Positions 8,322 through 16,944 are shown, numbered from the stretch's first letter. The stretch is DNA of 38,267 nt from Flavobacteriales bacterium (GCA_024641135.1 JAHEDS010000016.1:1-38267); one strand, 5' to 3'. A program made the numbers and translations. The notes: generated by a model from the sequence alone, not told the origin.

Positions 8322-8793
8322 TATAGAAAAGTTACTTGAAAAGTACGAAAACGGGGAAACAAGCTTAAGAGAAGAGCAACAGTTAAAAAACTATTTTTCT
8401 CAAGAAACTGTAGCGCCACACTTAGAAATGTACAAGCCCATGTTTGCTTATTTTTCAGTAAATCAAAAGGAGCAATTTACTAAAGCCCTTCCATTAAAAA
8501 CTAAAAGAGTGTTTAACTATAAATGGATTGCTGTAGCTGCTGTAACTGTTCTTATGATAGGGTTTTATTTTAAATCCAATTATCAACAACAAGATGATTT
8601 AGGAACTTATGATGACCCACAAATGGCTTATAATGAAGTAGTAAAATCGTTAGCCATGATCTCAACTCAATTCAATAAAGGTACTTCAACCGTAAATTAC
8701 CTGAATGAAATGAATAAAGGAACCGCTACTGTTGGTTACCTAAACGAAATTGAAAATACAAGAAACATAATTTTTAAACCAATTAATCGATAA
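8308..8793 (+). CDS. Single-pass membrane protein, probable anti-sigma factor
   Basis: Its 161 residues show a charged cytoplasmic part (1-70) beginning [20 protein letters not shown], one membrane helix (about 72-88, [16 protein letters not shown]) and a polar outer part. The size, topology and the 14-base overlap with the sigma gene fit an anti-sigma factor that holds the ECF sigma at the membrane. I do not see the HxxxCxxC motif of zinc-containing anti-sigma factors, so it would be a non-classical one. The outer part carries a 13-residue tandem duplication (residues 123-148, [13 protein letters not shown] and [13 protein letters not shown]). Function is inferred from position and topology only. 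Confidence 0.75.
   Translation: MVLNNIEKLLEKYENGETSLREEQQLKNYFSQETVAPHLEMYKPMFAYFSVNQKEQFTKALPLKTKRVFNYKWIAVAAVTVLMIGFYFKSNYQQQDDLGTYDDPQMAYNEVVKSLAMISTQFNKGTSTVNYLNEMNKGTATVGYLNEIENTRNIIFKPINR
8674..8751 (+). repeat. In-frame 39-bp tandem duplication inside the anti-sigma candidate
   Basis: Two 39-base units (8674-8712 and 8713-8751) encode near-identical 13-residue repeats, with 10 of 13 residues the same. Base differences are mostly at third positions, so the duplication is old and kept at protein level. Confidence 0.7.
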
Positions 8794-8831
8794 TAAAAAT
8801 GAAAACTTTAAATAAAATAAAATTAAAAACA

Positions 8832-9392
8832 ATGAAAAATAAATTAGTAGTAATCGTAATGGCAATCATGTTAATGCCAGCAATCTCATCAGCTCAAGAT
8901 GTTTTCGAGAAATATAATGATAATGCAGATGTAACATATGTGTCTATTAAGCCTAAAATGTTTCAAATGATAGCTAAAATGGGAATCAATGTTGATGATC
9001 CTGAAGCTAAAGCATTTATGGATATGGTAAACAGCATAACAAGTTTTAAAACTTTAGTTACCGATAATAAATCTATTTCTGCAGACATTACAAAATGGGT
9101 TAAGTCGCGTTCAAGTTCTTTAGAAGAATTAATGGAAGTAAAAGATGAAGGCTCTGAAGTGAAGTTTTATGTAAAAGAAGGAAAAGATTCAAACCATGTA
9201 AAAGAACTATTAATTTATGTTAATGGTATAGACAAAGCCATGAAAGGACAAGGTGTTGAAATTAATGGTGAAAACCGAAAAATTGAGACTGTAGTGGTGT
9301 CTTTAACTGGAGATATAAATTTAAATGAGATATCTAAGCTTACCGATAAAATGAATATTCCTGGTGGACAACACTTAGATAAAAAGAAGTAA
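8832..9392 (+). CDS. DUF4252 domain secreted protein
   Basis: A small exported protein with a clear signal peptide (MKNKLVVIVMAIMLMPAISS, cleavage near SSAQ). I start it at the second ATG (8832), because the ATG at 8799 would add 11 polar residues before the signal. The mature part (DVFEKYNDNADVTYVSIKPK and so on) matches the DUF4252 pattern: an opening FEKY.......VSI strand, a mid-protein cluster of charged helices and a final segment ending in VVVSLTGDINLNEIS. The biochemical role of DUF4252 is unknown. The gene follows the anti-sigma candidate and precedes a second DUF4252 gene, so both are probably outputs or sensors of the ECF pathway in the periplasm. Confidence 0.85.
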   Translation: MKNKLVVIVMAIMLMPAISSAQDVFEKYNDNADVTYVSIKPKMFQMIAKMGINVDDPEAKAFMDMVNSITSFKTLVTDNKSISADITKWVKSRSSSLEELMEVKDEGSEVKFYVKEGKDSNHVKELLIYVNGIDKAMKGQGVEINGENRKIETVVVSLTGDINLNEISKLTDKMNIPGGQHLDKKK

Positions 9393-9408
9393 TAAATAAA
9401 AATCAATC

Positions 9409-9954
9409 ATGCAACGAACAATTATATATATTACAATCACTTTAGTTACAGCCCTACTTTTTCAGGGCTGTAATGATGGTGCTAGTTTACAACGTTATTT
9501 CGTAGATAATCAGGAATCTGCAAATTTTACAACCATTGATTTGCCAATCTCTATTGTGAAAATAGATGAATCTAAATTAACAAATGAGCAAAAGGAAGCT
9601 TATAGTTCTGTAAAACGATTAAATTTTTTAGGCTATAAATTAGATGAAAGTAATTTAGATAGGTTTAATGCAGAATTATCTAAAGTTAAAACAATTCTTA
9701 AGGGTAAAAAATATAATGACCTGATGGAATTTAATGATAAAAGCACCAAAGTATTGGTAAAGTATTTAGGAAACGATGATAGTGCTGAAGAGTTTATTGT
9801 ATTTGCTAGTTCAAAGGAATTGGGGTTTGGAATTGTTCGTGTGTTAGGGGATAAAATGAGCCCAGAGAAAATGGTTACATTGGCAGATGCTATGAGAAAT
9901 TCAGATATTGATAAGTCTCAATTTGGTGGTATAATCGATTTTTTTCAAAAATAA
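9409..9954 (+). CDS. DUF4252 domain lipoprotein
   Basis: The 181-residue product starts with a lipoprotein signal (MQRTIIYITITLVTALLFQG then Cys21), so it is probably lipid-anchored in the envelope. The remainder is a second, divergent copy of the DUF4252 pattern (YFVDNQESANFTTIDLPISI, KSTKVLVKYLGNDDSAEEF, FGIVRVLGDKMSPEKM). It begins 16 bases after the first DUF4252 gene and closes the sigma operon; a strong GC-rich terminator follows the stop codon. The soluble-plus-lipidated pairing suggests partners, but no function is known. Confidence 0.85.
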   Translation: MQRTIIYITITLVTALLFQGCNDGASLQRYFVDNQESANFTTIDLPISIVKIDESKLTNEQKEAYSSVKRLNFLGYKLDESNLDRFNAELSKVKTILKGKKYNDLMEFNDKSTKVLVKYLGNDDSAEEFIVFASSKELGFGIVRVLGDKMSPEKMVTLADAMRNSDIDKSQFGGIIDFFQK

Positions 9955-9970
9955 CAGATAAATACAAAAC

Positions 9971-10002
9971 AAAAAAGGCCCGCAATTTGCGGGCCTTTTT
10001 TG
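9971..10002. terminator. Strong bidirectional rho-independent terminator
   Basis: GGCCCGC (9977-9983) pairs with GCGGGCC (9989-9995), flanked by A6 (9971-9976) and T6 (9996-10001). It sits between the convergent DUF4252 lipoprotein gene and the small membrane protein gene, and serves both strands. Confidence 0.93.
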
Positions 10003-10011
10003 TTTTATGGT

Positions 10012-10194
10012 TTACTCTTCCTTTGTTTCTTTTTTTCTCAAATTAGTAACAATTAAATTAGTTACAATTACTAAAAAAAGTATAGTTAAAATAGTTTTAG
10101 TAATAAAATTATCTAAAATTTCCAGTACTCCAGTCACAAAAATACCAGCGCCTAGTAACCCACAAAGAAAAAGAGATTGTTTATCTGTTAACAT
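10012..10194 (-). CDS. Small two-helix membrane protein, hypothetical
   Basis: A 60-residue product with two hydrophobic segments (about residues 8-27 and 32-50) and a charged tail (RKKETKEE). It begins 3 bases after the purB stop codon on the same strand and ends just before a terminator, so it belongs to the purB transcript. An opposite-strand ORF of similar length covers the same bases; I prefer this one because of the operon spacing, the even helix lengths and the charged termini. I do not recognise a family. A role in purine synthesis is not implied by the sequence. Confidence 0.6.
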   Translation of the reverse strand: MLTDKQSLFLCGLLGAGIFVTGVLEILDNFITKTILTILFLVIVTNLIVTNLRKKETKEE

Positions 10195-10197
10195 AGT

Positions 10198-11541
10198 TTA
10201 AATTCCGGTATAATTACTTGGTGTAATACGGTTTAATTCCTCTTTTATTGTATCAGATACCTCTAAAGTACTAATAAAATTGGAAATTGAATTTTGATTT
10301 ATTTTTTCATTGGTTCTGGTTAATCCTTTTAAAGCTTCATAAGGATTAGGATACCCTTCTCTTCTTAAAATTGTTTGAATGGCTTCGGCTACAACGGCCC
10401 AGTTTTGTTCTAAATCTTCACCAAATTTAGTTTCATTTAATAACAATTTATTCAGTCCTTTTAAAGTTGATTTAAAACCAATCAAAGCATGTCCAAAGGG
10501 TACACCAATATTTCTTAACACAGTACTATCTGTTAGATCTCTTTGTAATCTAGAAATAGGAAGTTTACCAGATAAATGTTCAAAAAGAGCATTGGCGATT
10601 CCTAAATTCCCTTCACTATTTTCAAAATCAATAGGGTTTACTTTATGAGGCATGGCAGAACTTCCAACTTCTCCTGCTTTTATACGTTGTTTAAAATAAT
10701 CCATTGAAACATAGGTCCAAATATCACGATTCAAATCAATAAGAATAGTATTAATACGTTTCAAATTATCAAATAACGCCGCCATATGATCATAATGCTC
10801 AATTTGAGTTGTAGGAAATGAATGGTGTAAGCCTAATTTTGTATGAATAAAATTAGAGCCAAAAACTTTCCAGTCAATTTCAGGGTAAGCGACATGGTGA
10901 GCATTATAATTTCCTGTGGCACCACCAAATTTTGCTGCATTTGGTATAGTTTTTAATGAGTTGAATTGTTGCTCAAGTCTTACCACGAAAACCTCAATTT
11001 CTTTCCCTAAACGTGTTGGAGAGGCTGGCTGTCCATGTGTTCTTGCTAGCATTGAAATGTTTGACCAATCTGATGATAACCCTTTTAATTTTTCAAAAAT
11101 AATGAGGTATTCAGGAATGTAAACATGTTCAAGTGCCTCTTTTATACTCAATGGTATAGCGGTGTTATTAATATCTTGAGAAGTGAGTCCAAAATGAATA
11201 AATTCCTTGAATTGAGAAAGGCCTAATGCATCAAATTTTTCTTTTATAAAATATTCAACAGCCTTAACATCATGATTGGTTACATTTTCAATCTTTTTTA
11301 TAGCTAATGCATCATCTGTAGAGAAATTTTGGTAAATACTTCTCAAATCCGTAAAAACATTTTTTGAAACTGTTTTAAGTTGAGGTAAGGGTAGTTCGCA
11401 AAGTGCAATAAAATATTCAACTTCAACTAAAACGCGATATTTTATAAGGGCTTCTTCAGAAAAATAAGAAGCTAACTCCTTTACTTTACTTCTATATCTT
11501 CCATCAATTGGTGAGATGGCATTAAGTTCGGATAATGACAT
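10198..11541 (-). CDS. purB: Adenylosuccinate lyase
   Basis: A 447-residue enzyme of the fumarase/aspartase superfamily. It cleaves adenylosuccinate to AMP and fumarate, and SAICAR to AICAR and fumarate, in cytosolic purine synthesis. Visible features are the N-terminal NAISPIDGRYRSKV, the LTSQDINNT substrate loop (about residues 123-131), the ARTHGQPASPTRLGKE region with its catalytic His, and the signature SSAMPHKVNPIDFENSEGN holding the catalytic Ser loop. Length and start (MSLSELNAISPIDGRY) match the long, E. coli-type PurB. A TATCTTTG box lies 27 bases before the ATG. A small membrane protein gene follows within 3 bases. Confidence 0.97.
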   Translation of the reverse strand: MSLSELNAISPIDGRYRSKVKELASYFSEEALIKYRVLVEVEYFIALCELPLPQLKTVSKNVFTDLRSIYQNFSTDDALAIKKIENVTNHDVKAVEYFIKEKFDALGLSQFKEFIHFGLTSQDINNTAIPLSIKEALEHVYIPEYLIIFEKLKGLSSDWSNISMLARTHGQPASPTRLGKEIEVFVVRLEQQFNSLKTIPNAAKFGGATGNYNAHHVAYPEIDWKVFGSNFIHTKLGLHHSFPTTQIEHYDHMAALFDNLKRINTILIDLNRDIWTYVSMDYFKQRIKAGEVGSSAMPHKVNPIDFENSEGNLGIANALFEHLSGKLPISRLQRDLTDSTVLRNIGVPFGHALIGFKSTLKGLNKLLLNETKFGEDLEQNWAVVAEAIQTILRREGYPNPYEALKGLTRTNEKINQNSISNFISTLEVSDTIKEELNRITPSNYTGI

Positions 11542-11567
11542 ATGTTGTTGGGTTTAACAAGAATTGG

Positions 11568-11575
11568 CAAAGATA
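11568..11575 (-). promoter_or_regulatory. Predicted -7 promoter box of purB (TATCTTTG)
   Basis: The minus strand reads TATCTTTG, an exact TAnnTTTG match, 27 bases before the purB ATG. The implied leader is about 20 bases. No clear -33 TTG is visible. Confidence 0.5.
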
Positions 11576-11671
11576 GCTATTTGTATTTCGAATACCGAAT
11601 TAGAATTTGTGAATTTTTGATTTGGGATTTTATTACTAAGAATAACTATATTAGTATTAAAATATGTAATT

Positions 11672-12652
11672 ATGAAAACACTGAATTTAATTTTTATATT
11701 ATTTATATCACAGGTTGTATGCTCTCAGGTTTATAAAACGACTGAACCATTGGCTCATACCTATTCAATTGTTGCAAGAGATTCTGTAACAGGTCATATT
11801 GGTGTAGCTGTGCAGTCTCATTGGTTTAGTGTAGGAAGTGTTGTCACTTATGGAAAAGCTGGAGTTGGTGTAGTTGCTACACAATCGTTTGTAAATCCCA
11901 GTTACGGCCCAAAAGGTTTGGCTTTAATGGAACAAGGGCTGACACCACAACAGGCATTGGATGCTTTATTGAAAAATGATACGGGTGAAATGTTCAGGCA
12001 AGTGGCTTTCCTAAACACAAAAGGAGAGGTTGCAACGCATACAGGTAGTTCTTGTATAGAAGCTGCCGGACATCGACAAGGAAGGAATTTTTCAGTTCAA
12101 GCCAATATGATGCTTAATAATACGGTTTGGGATGCCATGGCAAATGCTTTTGAAACCACCACAGGTGATTTAAGTGACAGAATGATAGCAGCACTAAAAG
12201 CAGCACAAGATGAAAAAGGAGATATTAGAGGAAGTCAATCGGCCGCGATTTTAATAGTTAAAGATAAAGCAACTGGAAATTCATGGGAAGACATTATAAT
12301 GGATTTAAGAGTTGAAGATCATGCAAATCCTGTGGCCGAATTGGAAAGAATCGTTAAGGTGCAAAAGGCATATGATTTTATGAATAAAGGAGATTTAGCT
12401 ATGGAAGCCGGAGACTCTAAAATGGCAGAAAATTTATATTTAAATGCTCAGAAATTATTTCCTGACAATTTAGAAATGAAATACTGGTACGCAATTAATT
12501 TGCTGAATAATAAAGAGTTTGAGAAGGCTCATCCTATTTTGAAAGAAATTTTTAAAGAAGATCCAAACTGGAAAATATTAACTTCTAGAATTGTAAAAAA
12601 TAAACTATTAGTAATTTCAGAAGTAGAACTACAAAAGGTGATGAAATTATAA
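11672..12652 (+). CDS. DUF1028 domain secreted protein with a TPR-like C-terminus
   Basis: A 326-residue protein with a signal peptide (MKTLNLIFILFISQVVCS). Residues about 28-225 form the DUF1028 domain, an Ntn-hydrolase-like fold. It opens with THTYSIVARDS-type sequence (HTYSIVARDSVTGHIGVAVQ), then GAGVVATQS-type sequence (GVGVVATQSFVNPSYGPKGL) and RQGRNFSVQANMM. The C-terminal part (about 235-326) looks like one or two TPR helix pairs (NLYLNAQKLFPDNLEMKYWY). The substrate of the family is not established; a hydrolase role is inferred from the fold. It is divergent from purB and convergent with the helical-repeat gene, 12 bases apart. Confidence 0.88.
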   Translation: MKTLNLIFILFISQVVCSQVYKTTEPLAHTYSIVARDSVTGHIGVAVQSHWFSVGSVVTYGKAGVGVVATQSFVNPSYGPKGLALMEQGLTPQQALDALLKNDTGEMFRQVAFLNTKGEVATHTGSSCIEAAGHRQGRNFSVQANMMLNNTVWDAMANAFETTTGDLSDRMIAALKAAQDEKGDIRGSQSAAILIVKDKATGNSWEDIIMDLRVEDHANPVAELERIVKVQKAYDFMNKGDLAMEAGDSKMAENLYLNAQKLFPDNLEMKYWYAINLLNNKEFEKAHPILKEIFKEDPNWKILTSRIVKNKLLVISEVELQKVMKL

Positions 12653-12664
12653 ACCATAAATCTT

Positions 12665-13234
12665 TTATATTTCAGCTTTTATTTTTTTTAAAATATGTTT
12701 GGCTCTGGCCTTAAAACCTGCACTTTGTGAGTGATAATCTTGTTCAAGTATTTGAACAAGCTCTGGGTGTATCCATTTATAATCTTTCCCAAAAAAGTAT
12801 AAAGTGTTCATGCAATAAGCCTTTACTGCTATTTTTTGATCTGTTATCATCCAGTCAAAACAGGTTTCAATAATGTATTCTTTGTGTTTTGGTAAAAGCA
12901 TAGTCTTTATTGGGTTGGGTTCTTTTGAATAGTTTGCTTTTGCTAAAAATTCACAAATTTTAGCTACAGGTCTTACCGCAGAATCTAAATGGACTTTATG
13001 CATATTCCTAGTGAATTCATCTAAATAAGGGACAATAGCTAAAAGGTATTCTGCACATACATACTCTAAAATCCAAGCAGCTTTGCATGAAACTTTATCT
13101 TCTGTCATAAATAGGATGGCCATTAACTTTGGTAATAAGCTTAAATCATTTAAAATTAACCTGGAATATTTTAATCTGTTTATCCGTAAGGCATTAACAT
13201 AGCTTAACTCTTTATGTAATTCTTCTAAAGTCAT
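12665..13234 (-). CDS. HEAT-like helical-repeat protein, function unknown
   Basis: A cytosolic, all-helical protein of 189 residues without signal peptide or membrane segment. Pairs of amphipathic helices (SCKAAWILEYVCAEYLLAIV, LDSAVRPVAKICEFLA, AVKAYCMNTLYFFGKD, GFKARAKHILKKI) resemble HEAT/armadillo repeats. Related flavobacterial proteins are, as I recall, often labelled adenylosuccinate lyase in databases. This sequence has none of the lyase motifs that are plain in the real purB at 10198-11541, so I would not carry that name over. A scaffold or binding role is likely from the fold. The gene is divergent from the haem-binding gene, with starts 40 bases apart. Confidence 0.75.
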   Translation of the reverse strand: MTLEELHKELSYVNALRINRLKYSRLILNDLSLLPKLMAILFMTEDKVSCKAAWILEYVCAEYLLAIVPYLDEFTRNMHKVHLDSAVRPVAKICEFLAKANYSKEPNPIKTMLLPKHKEYIIETCFDWMITDQKIAVKAYCMNTLYFFGKDYKWIHPELVQILEQDYHSQSAGFKARAKHILKKIKAEI

Positions 13235-13273
13235 TAAATATTTTGCTATTTTAGAGTTCTAAAATTACCTAAA

Positions 13274-13747
13274 ATGAAAACGATAAAAAAAATCCTTCTG
13301 GCTTTATTAGTATTATTGTTGATTGCACAGTTTTTTGGACCAGAAAAAAACCAGGGAGAAATGAGCTCTATAGAACCATTTTTAGCAGAAACTAATCCGC
13401 CTGAAAATGTTCAAATCATATTAAAAGAAAGCTGTTACGATTGTCATAGTAACGTTACACGTTATCCATGGTATAATAATATAACACCGGTAAATTATTG
13501 GTTGGCTAGTCATATTAATGATGGTAAAAAGCATTTTAATGTTTCAGATTGGGTAGGAAATTCTGTTAAACGTAAAGATCATAAAATGGAAGAACTTGTT
13601 GAAATGGTTGAAAAGAAATACATGCCAATAGACTCTTATACACTTGTTCATTCTCAAGCAAAGCTTTCAGATGATCAAATAAAAGCGGTTGCTGATTGGG
13701 CGAAACAAGTAAGACTAAAGTATAGTTTGGAACCTAAACCAGAATAA
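13274..13747 (+). CDS. Haem-binding domain protein (haem_bd, c-type CxxCH)
   Basis: A 157-residue envelope protein with an N-terminal membrane anchor or signal (residues 5-21, KKILLALLVLLLIAQFF). The haem motif CYDCH (Cys54-Cys57-His58) lies in KESCYDCHSNVTRYPWYNNI, followed by WLASHINDGKKHFNVSDW and MPIDSYTLVHSQAKLS, the pattern of the haem_bd family. Covalent haem attachment would take place outside the inner membrane. A Met in KKYMPIDSY could be the second axial ligand (inference). An electron-transfer or redox-sensing role is possible. It starts 40 bases from a divergent gene and ends 15 bases before a glycosyltransferase gene, so the two are probably co-transcribed. Confidence 0.9.
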   Translation: MKTIKKILLALLVLLLIAQFFGPEKNQGEMSSIEPFLAETNPPENVQIILKESCYDCHSNVTRYPWYNNITPVNYWLASHINDGKKHFNVSDWVGNSVKRKDHKMEELVEMVEKKYMPIDSYTLVHSQAKLSDDQIKAVADWAKQVRLKYSLEPKPE

Positions 13748-13762
13748 ATAGCAATTTTTTCT

Positions 13763-15004
13763 ATGATTAAACAGGTATTAATTATCGGTTTTGTTTGGCC
13801 TGAACCTAAAAGCTCGGCAGCTGGAAGCCGTATGATGCAGTTAATAGAAACATTTCAATCTTCTAATTATAAAATAACCTTTGCAAGTAGCTGTGGAAAA
13901 CAGGATAATGCCTTTGATTTAAGTGTGCTTGATATTCCACAAGTTTCAATCGAGTTAAATAACACAAGTTTTGATGATTTTTTAAAGGAATTACAACCTG
14001 ATATAGTTGTTTTTGACCGTTTTATGGTGGAAGAACAATTTGGATGGCGTGTCACAGAACAATGCCCAAATGCCTTAAAAATTTTAGATACTGAGGATTT
14101 ACATTGTTTGAGAAAAGGTAGAGAAATGGCACTGAATGACGAAGTACTTTTTGATAAAGGGTATTTGTTTAATGACATTTCAAAACGTGAAATAGCCAGT
14201 ATTTACAGATGTGATTTAAGTCTTATTATTTCTGAAGAAGAGATTGAAATTTTAAAAAATCAATTTAAAGTTAATGAGCATTTATTATACTATTTGCCTT
14301 TTTTAACTAAAGGCATATCGGTTGAATCAAAGAAAAAACTACCTAAAATTAAAGAGCGCGAACATTTTATTTCGGTTGGAAATTTTATTCATGCGCCAAA
14401 TTATGATGCATTACTGTTTTTAAAAAAACAAATTTGGCCGTTAATTAGAAAAAAGTTACCAAAGGCTGAAATGCATTTGTATGGAGCATATCCATCTGAG
14501 AAAGTACATCAGCTTAATAACAAAAAGGAAGGTTTTATAATAAAGGGATTTGTTGAAGATATAAACGAAGTAATGAGAAATGCTAAAGTATGTCTTGCGC
14601 CTTTACGATTTGGAGCTGGCTTAAAAGGCAAACTTATTGATGCCATGTTAAATGGTACTCCTTGTATTATGACGACTATTGCTGCCGAAGGTATGTTTGG
14701 TGGTTTTGAACCTAATGGATTTGTCGCCGATGACGCTCAAAAATTTGCTGATAAAGCCATAGAACTTTATACTGATAAGATTTTTTGGAATGGAAAACAA
14801 AAAAACGGATTTATTGTAATTAATGCACGGTTTGATAAACATCTTTTTGTTTCAGATTTTATGTATAAAGTCAATGCCATTCATAATAATTTAAAAGCAC
14901 ATCGTTTAGATAATTTTACCGGCCAAATGCTTCAGCAGCATACTATGCAAAGTACAAAGTATATGAGCAAATGGATTGAATTGAAAAATTCAAATAAAAA
15001 TTAA
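13763..15004 (+). CDS. Glycosyltransferase, GT-B fold (group 1/4-like)
   Basis: A 413-residue cytosolic GT-B enzyme. The N-terminal half has the acceptor-side pattern (IIGFVWPEPKSSAAGSRMMQ, LQPDIVVFDRFMVEEQFGW). The C-terminal half has the donor-side pattern: HFISVGNFIHAPNYDALLFL, KLPKAEMHLYGAYP, GFVEDINEVMRNAKVCLAPL and RFGAGLKGKLIDAMLNGTPC, ending the domain near AAEGM. The GAGLKGK/E-type motif contacts the nucleotide sugar in this family. Sugar donor and acceptor are unknown, but transfer onto surface polysaccharide or glycolipid is usual. No other polysaccharide genes are adjacent, so it is an isolated transferase after the haem-binding gene. Confidence 0.88.
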   Translation: MIKQVLIIGFVWPEPKSSAAGSRMMQLIETFQSSNYKITFASSCGKQDNAFDLSVLDIPQVSIELNNTSFDDFLKELQPDIVVFDRFMVEEQFGWRVTEQCPNALKILDTEDLHCLRKGREMALNDEVLFDKGYLFNDISKREIASIYRCDLSLIISEEEIEILKNQFKVNEHLLYYLPFLTKGISVESKKKLPKIKEREHFISVGNFIHAPNYDALLFLKKQIWPLIRKKLPKAEMHLYGAYPSEKVHQLNNKKEGFIIKGFVEDINEVMRNAKVCLAPLRFGAGLKGKLIDAMLNGTPCIMTTIAAEGMFGGFEPNGFVADDAQKFADKAIELYTDKIFWNGKQKNGFIVINARFDKHLFVSDFMYKVNAIHNNLKAHRLDNFTGQMLQQHTMQSTKYMSKWIELKNSNKN

Positions 15005-15039
15005 CAAAAAAGGTATTTATTTTTAAAAGTGTAGTAAAA

Positions 15040-16920
15040 TTAAATTTTCATATTTGCAATCGTCCGGTCTTTAATACTATTTACAAAATACATTTTCATT
15101 GAACCTTTATTCTTAACTTCAACTTGACCTCTATACTTGCAAACAAAGTAATCTTTTATTAGAAGATAGGTGTTTTCTGTGATATTAATTTTTCCTTCTT
15201 TTGAAGTAGATTCCATTCTTGACGCCACATTGACGGTATCTCCCCAAATATCATAGGCGAATTTTTTAGTACCAACAACTCCGGCGACAACAGGCCCAGT
15301 GTTAATGCCTATTCTCACATCAAAATGTACAATTTCAGAATTATTAATCAGTTTAGTGTCTTCAACGAATTGAAGCATTTCAAAGGAGGCTAATGTCATT
15401 TTTAACGCGTGATCTGTAGTATCAAAATGTAATCCGCCAGCACACATAAAAGAATCCCCAATACTTTTTATTTTTTCTATCCCGTATTTTTCAATAATCT
15501 CATCGAAACGGGAAAAATAAAAGTCAATACTTTTTACGAGTTTTTCTGGTGTCACATTCTCTGAACTTTTTGTAAAATCTTTAAAATCAGTAAATAAAAC
15601 GGTCACTGATTCAAATCGTTTGGCTTCTACTTTACCGCTTATTTTTAATTCCTGAGCAGTTTCTTCTGGCAGTATATTTAGCAATAAGCCATCTGAGCGG
15701 TTCCTTTCTTGTTCTATGATCTTTTTAGTTCTTTGGATGAATTTATTTCGCCTGAATAGCCCAAAAGCTAATAAACCGATTAAAAACAGCGCAATTGCTG
15801 TAGCAATCATCACTATGCTCTGATTCTTTTTTTGCTGATTTAAAAGGTTTACTTCAGATTGCTTGAGGTCAATTTCTGTTTGTTTTTTAGTCACTTCAAA
15901 ATCAGTCCTTAAATCAGCTGTTTTTTGAATATTTTGTAGGTTGGCGATACTATCTTTATAAATTTCATATTTTTTAAAATAGGAGAGGGATTCCTTATAG
16001 TTTCCTGACTTTTCATATAAATTGGAGAGTTGAAGATTGGCTTCGCTAATTTGTCCTTTTAAACTGTATTTAGTTGCTAAATCAAGACTTTTTTTAGAAT
16101 AGTTTAAAGCAGATTTCCAATCATTTTTTTTTAAATAAATATCAGACATATAAGTGAGGTATTCCGAAATTGCGGAATACAATTCAGATTTTACCAAAAT
16201 TCCAATCGCTTCGTTGATGTTGGCTTCGGCTAAATTATCTTTACCTTGTTCAGCGTATATTATTCCCATATTCCCTAAAACGTAAGCTTCCCCTTCGGGC
16301 GAATTTATTTTTCGAAAAATGAGTCCGGCCTCCATAAAATGTTCTATGGCTAAATCATTATCTTTATTAGTTAAATATTCATCTCCTAGATTAAATAATC
16401 CATTAGCAAAATTCAAAGTATCACCTACTTGCTTCAATAAATCGATGCCTTTTTCATAATATGAAACAGCATTTTCATGATTTTTCATTTCAGAATATAC
16501 ATCGGCAATGGCAATATTTACTAAACCTATATCTCTATTGTTTTTATTTTTTATTGCAATACTGGCAGCTTCGAATAAAAATTCTAATGCTAGGGTATAA
16601 TCGCCTTTTAGTCTTAATGCTTGTCCTTTTTTTAGAAATCCTGTATATAAATATTGACTTGAATCTAATAATTTTGCTTTTTCAATAAGTTTTGAACTAT
16701 ATTGAAGTGTTTTTTGAGGATCGATTAGATTGTTTGAAAGCTCCTCTATTATTTTTAATTGATCTTTTTTATCATATGCCCCCATTCTATAAACAGACTC
16801 TAAACTATCTGTATATGACATTTTTTGTGAAAAGGAAGTATTTTGAATAAGACAAAAAAAGCCTATTAATAAATAGGCCTTAAAAGGAAATATAGAATGA
16901 AATGTAAAATTAAATTTCAT
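15040..16920 (-). CDS. TPR sensor with membrane helix and class III adenylate cyclase domain
   Basis: A 626-residue signalling protein. After a signal or first helix (residues 12-31) it has a periplasmic TPR array (about 60-325), a short coiled coil (330-365), a membrane helix (about 368-389), a signalling helix (390-430) and a cytoplasmic class III cyclase domain (435-620). Catalytic residues all look intact: metal ligands Asp445 (LFTDFKDF) and Asp489 (SIGDSFM), adenine-selecting Lys485 and Asp557 (YDIWGD), and transition-state Asn564 and Arg568 (NVASRME). The Lys/Asp pair predicts cAMP rather than cGMP. The TPR array outside the membrane suggests sensing of an envelope protein. A small secreted-protein gene lies 24 bases upstream on the same strand and may be its partner. 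Confidence 0.9.
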   Translation of the reverse strand: MKFNFTFHSIFPFKAYLLIGFFCLIQNTSFSQKMSYTDSLESVYRMGAYDKKDQLKIIEELSNNLIDPQKTLQYSSKLIEKAKLLDSSQYLYTGFLKKGQALRLKGDYTLALEFLFEAASIAIKNKNNRDIGLVNIAIADVYSEMKNHENAVSYYEKGIDLLKQVGDTLNFANGLFNLGDEYLTNKDNDLAIEHFMEAGLIFRKINSPEGEAYVLGNMGIIYAEQGKDNLAEANINEAIGILVKSELYSAISEYLTYMSDIYLKKNDWKSALNYSKKSLDLATKYSLKGQISEANLQLSNLYEKSGNYKESLSYFKKYEIYKDSIANLQNIQKTADLRTDFEVTKKQTEIDLKQSEVNLLNQQKKNQSIVMIATAIALFLIGLLAFGLFRRNKFIQRTKKIIEQERNRSDGLLLNILPEETAQELKISGKVEAKRFESVTVLFTDFKDFTKSSENVTPEKLVKSIDFYFSRFDEIIEKYGIEKIKSIGDSFMCAGGLHFDTTDHALKMTLASFEMLQFVEDTKLINNSEIVHFDVRIGINTGPVVAGVVGTKKFAYDIWGDTVNVASRMESTSKEGKINITENTYLLIKDYFVCKYRGQVEVKNKGSMKMYFVNSIKDRTIANMKI

Positions 16921-16944
16921 TTGTAACTTAACTATAATCTAAAA

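Noticed and set aside
8799-8831. Upstream ATG for the first DUF4252 protein
   Set aside because: It would put 11 polar, lysine-rich residues before the signal peptide; the second ATG gives a standard signal.
10007-10201. Plus-strand 64-codon ORF opposite the small membrane protein
   Set aside because: The minus-strand frame has better operon spacing (3 bases after purB), two regular helices and a terminator after it; the plus-strand frame would begin right after a terminator and has no plausible fold.
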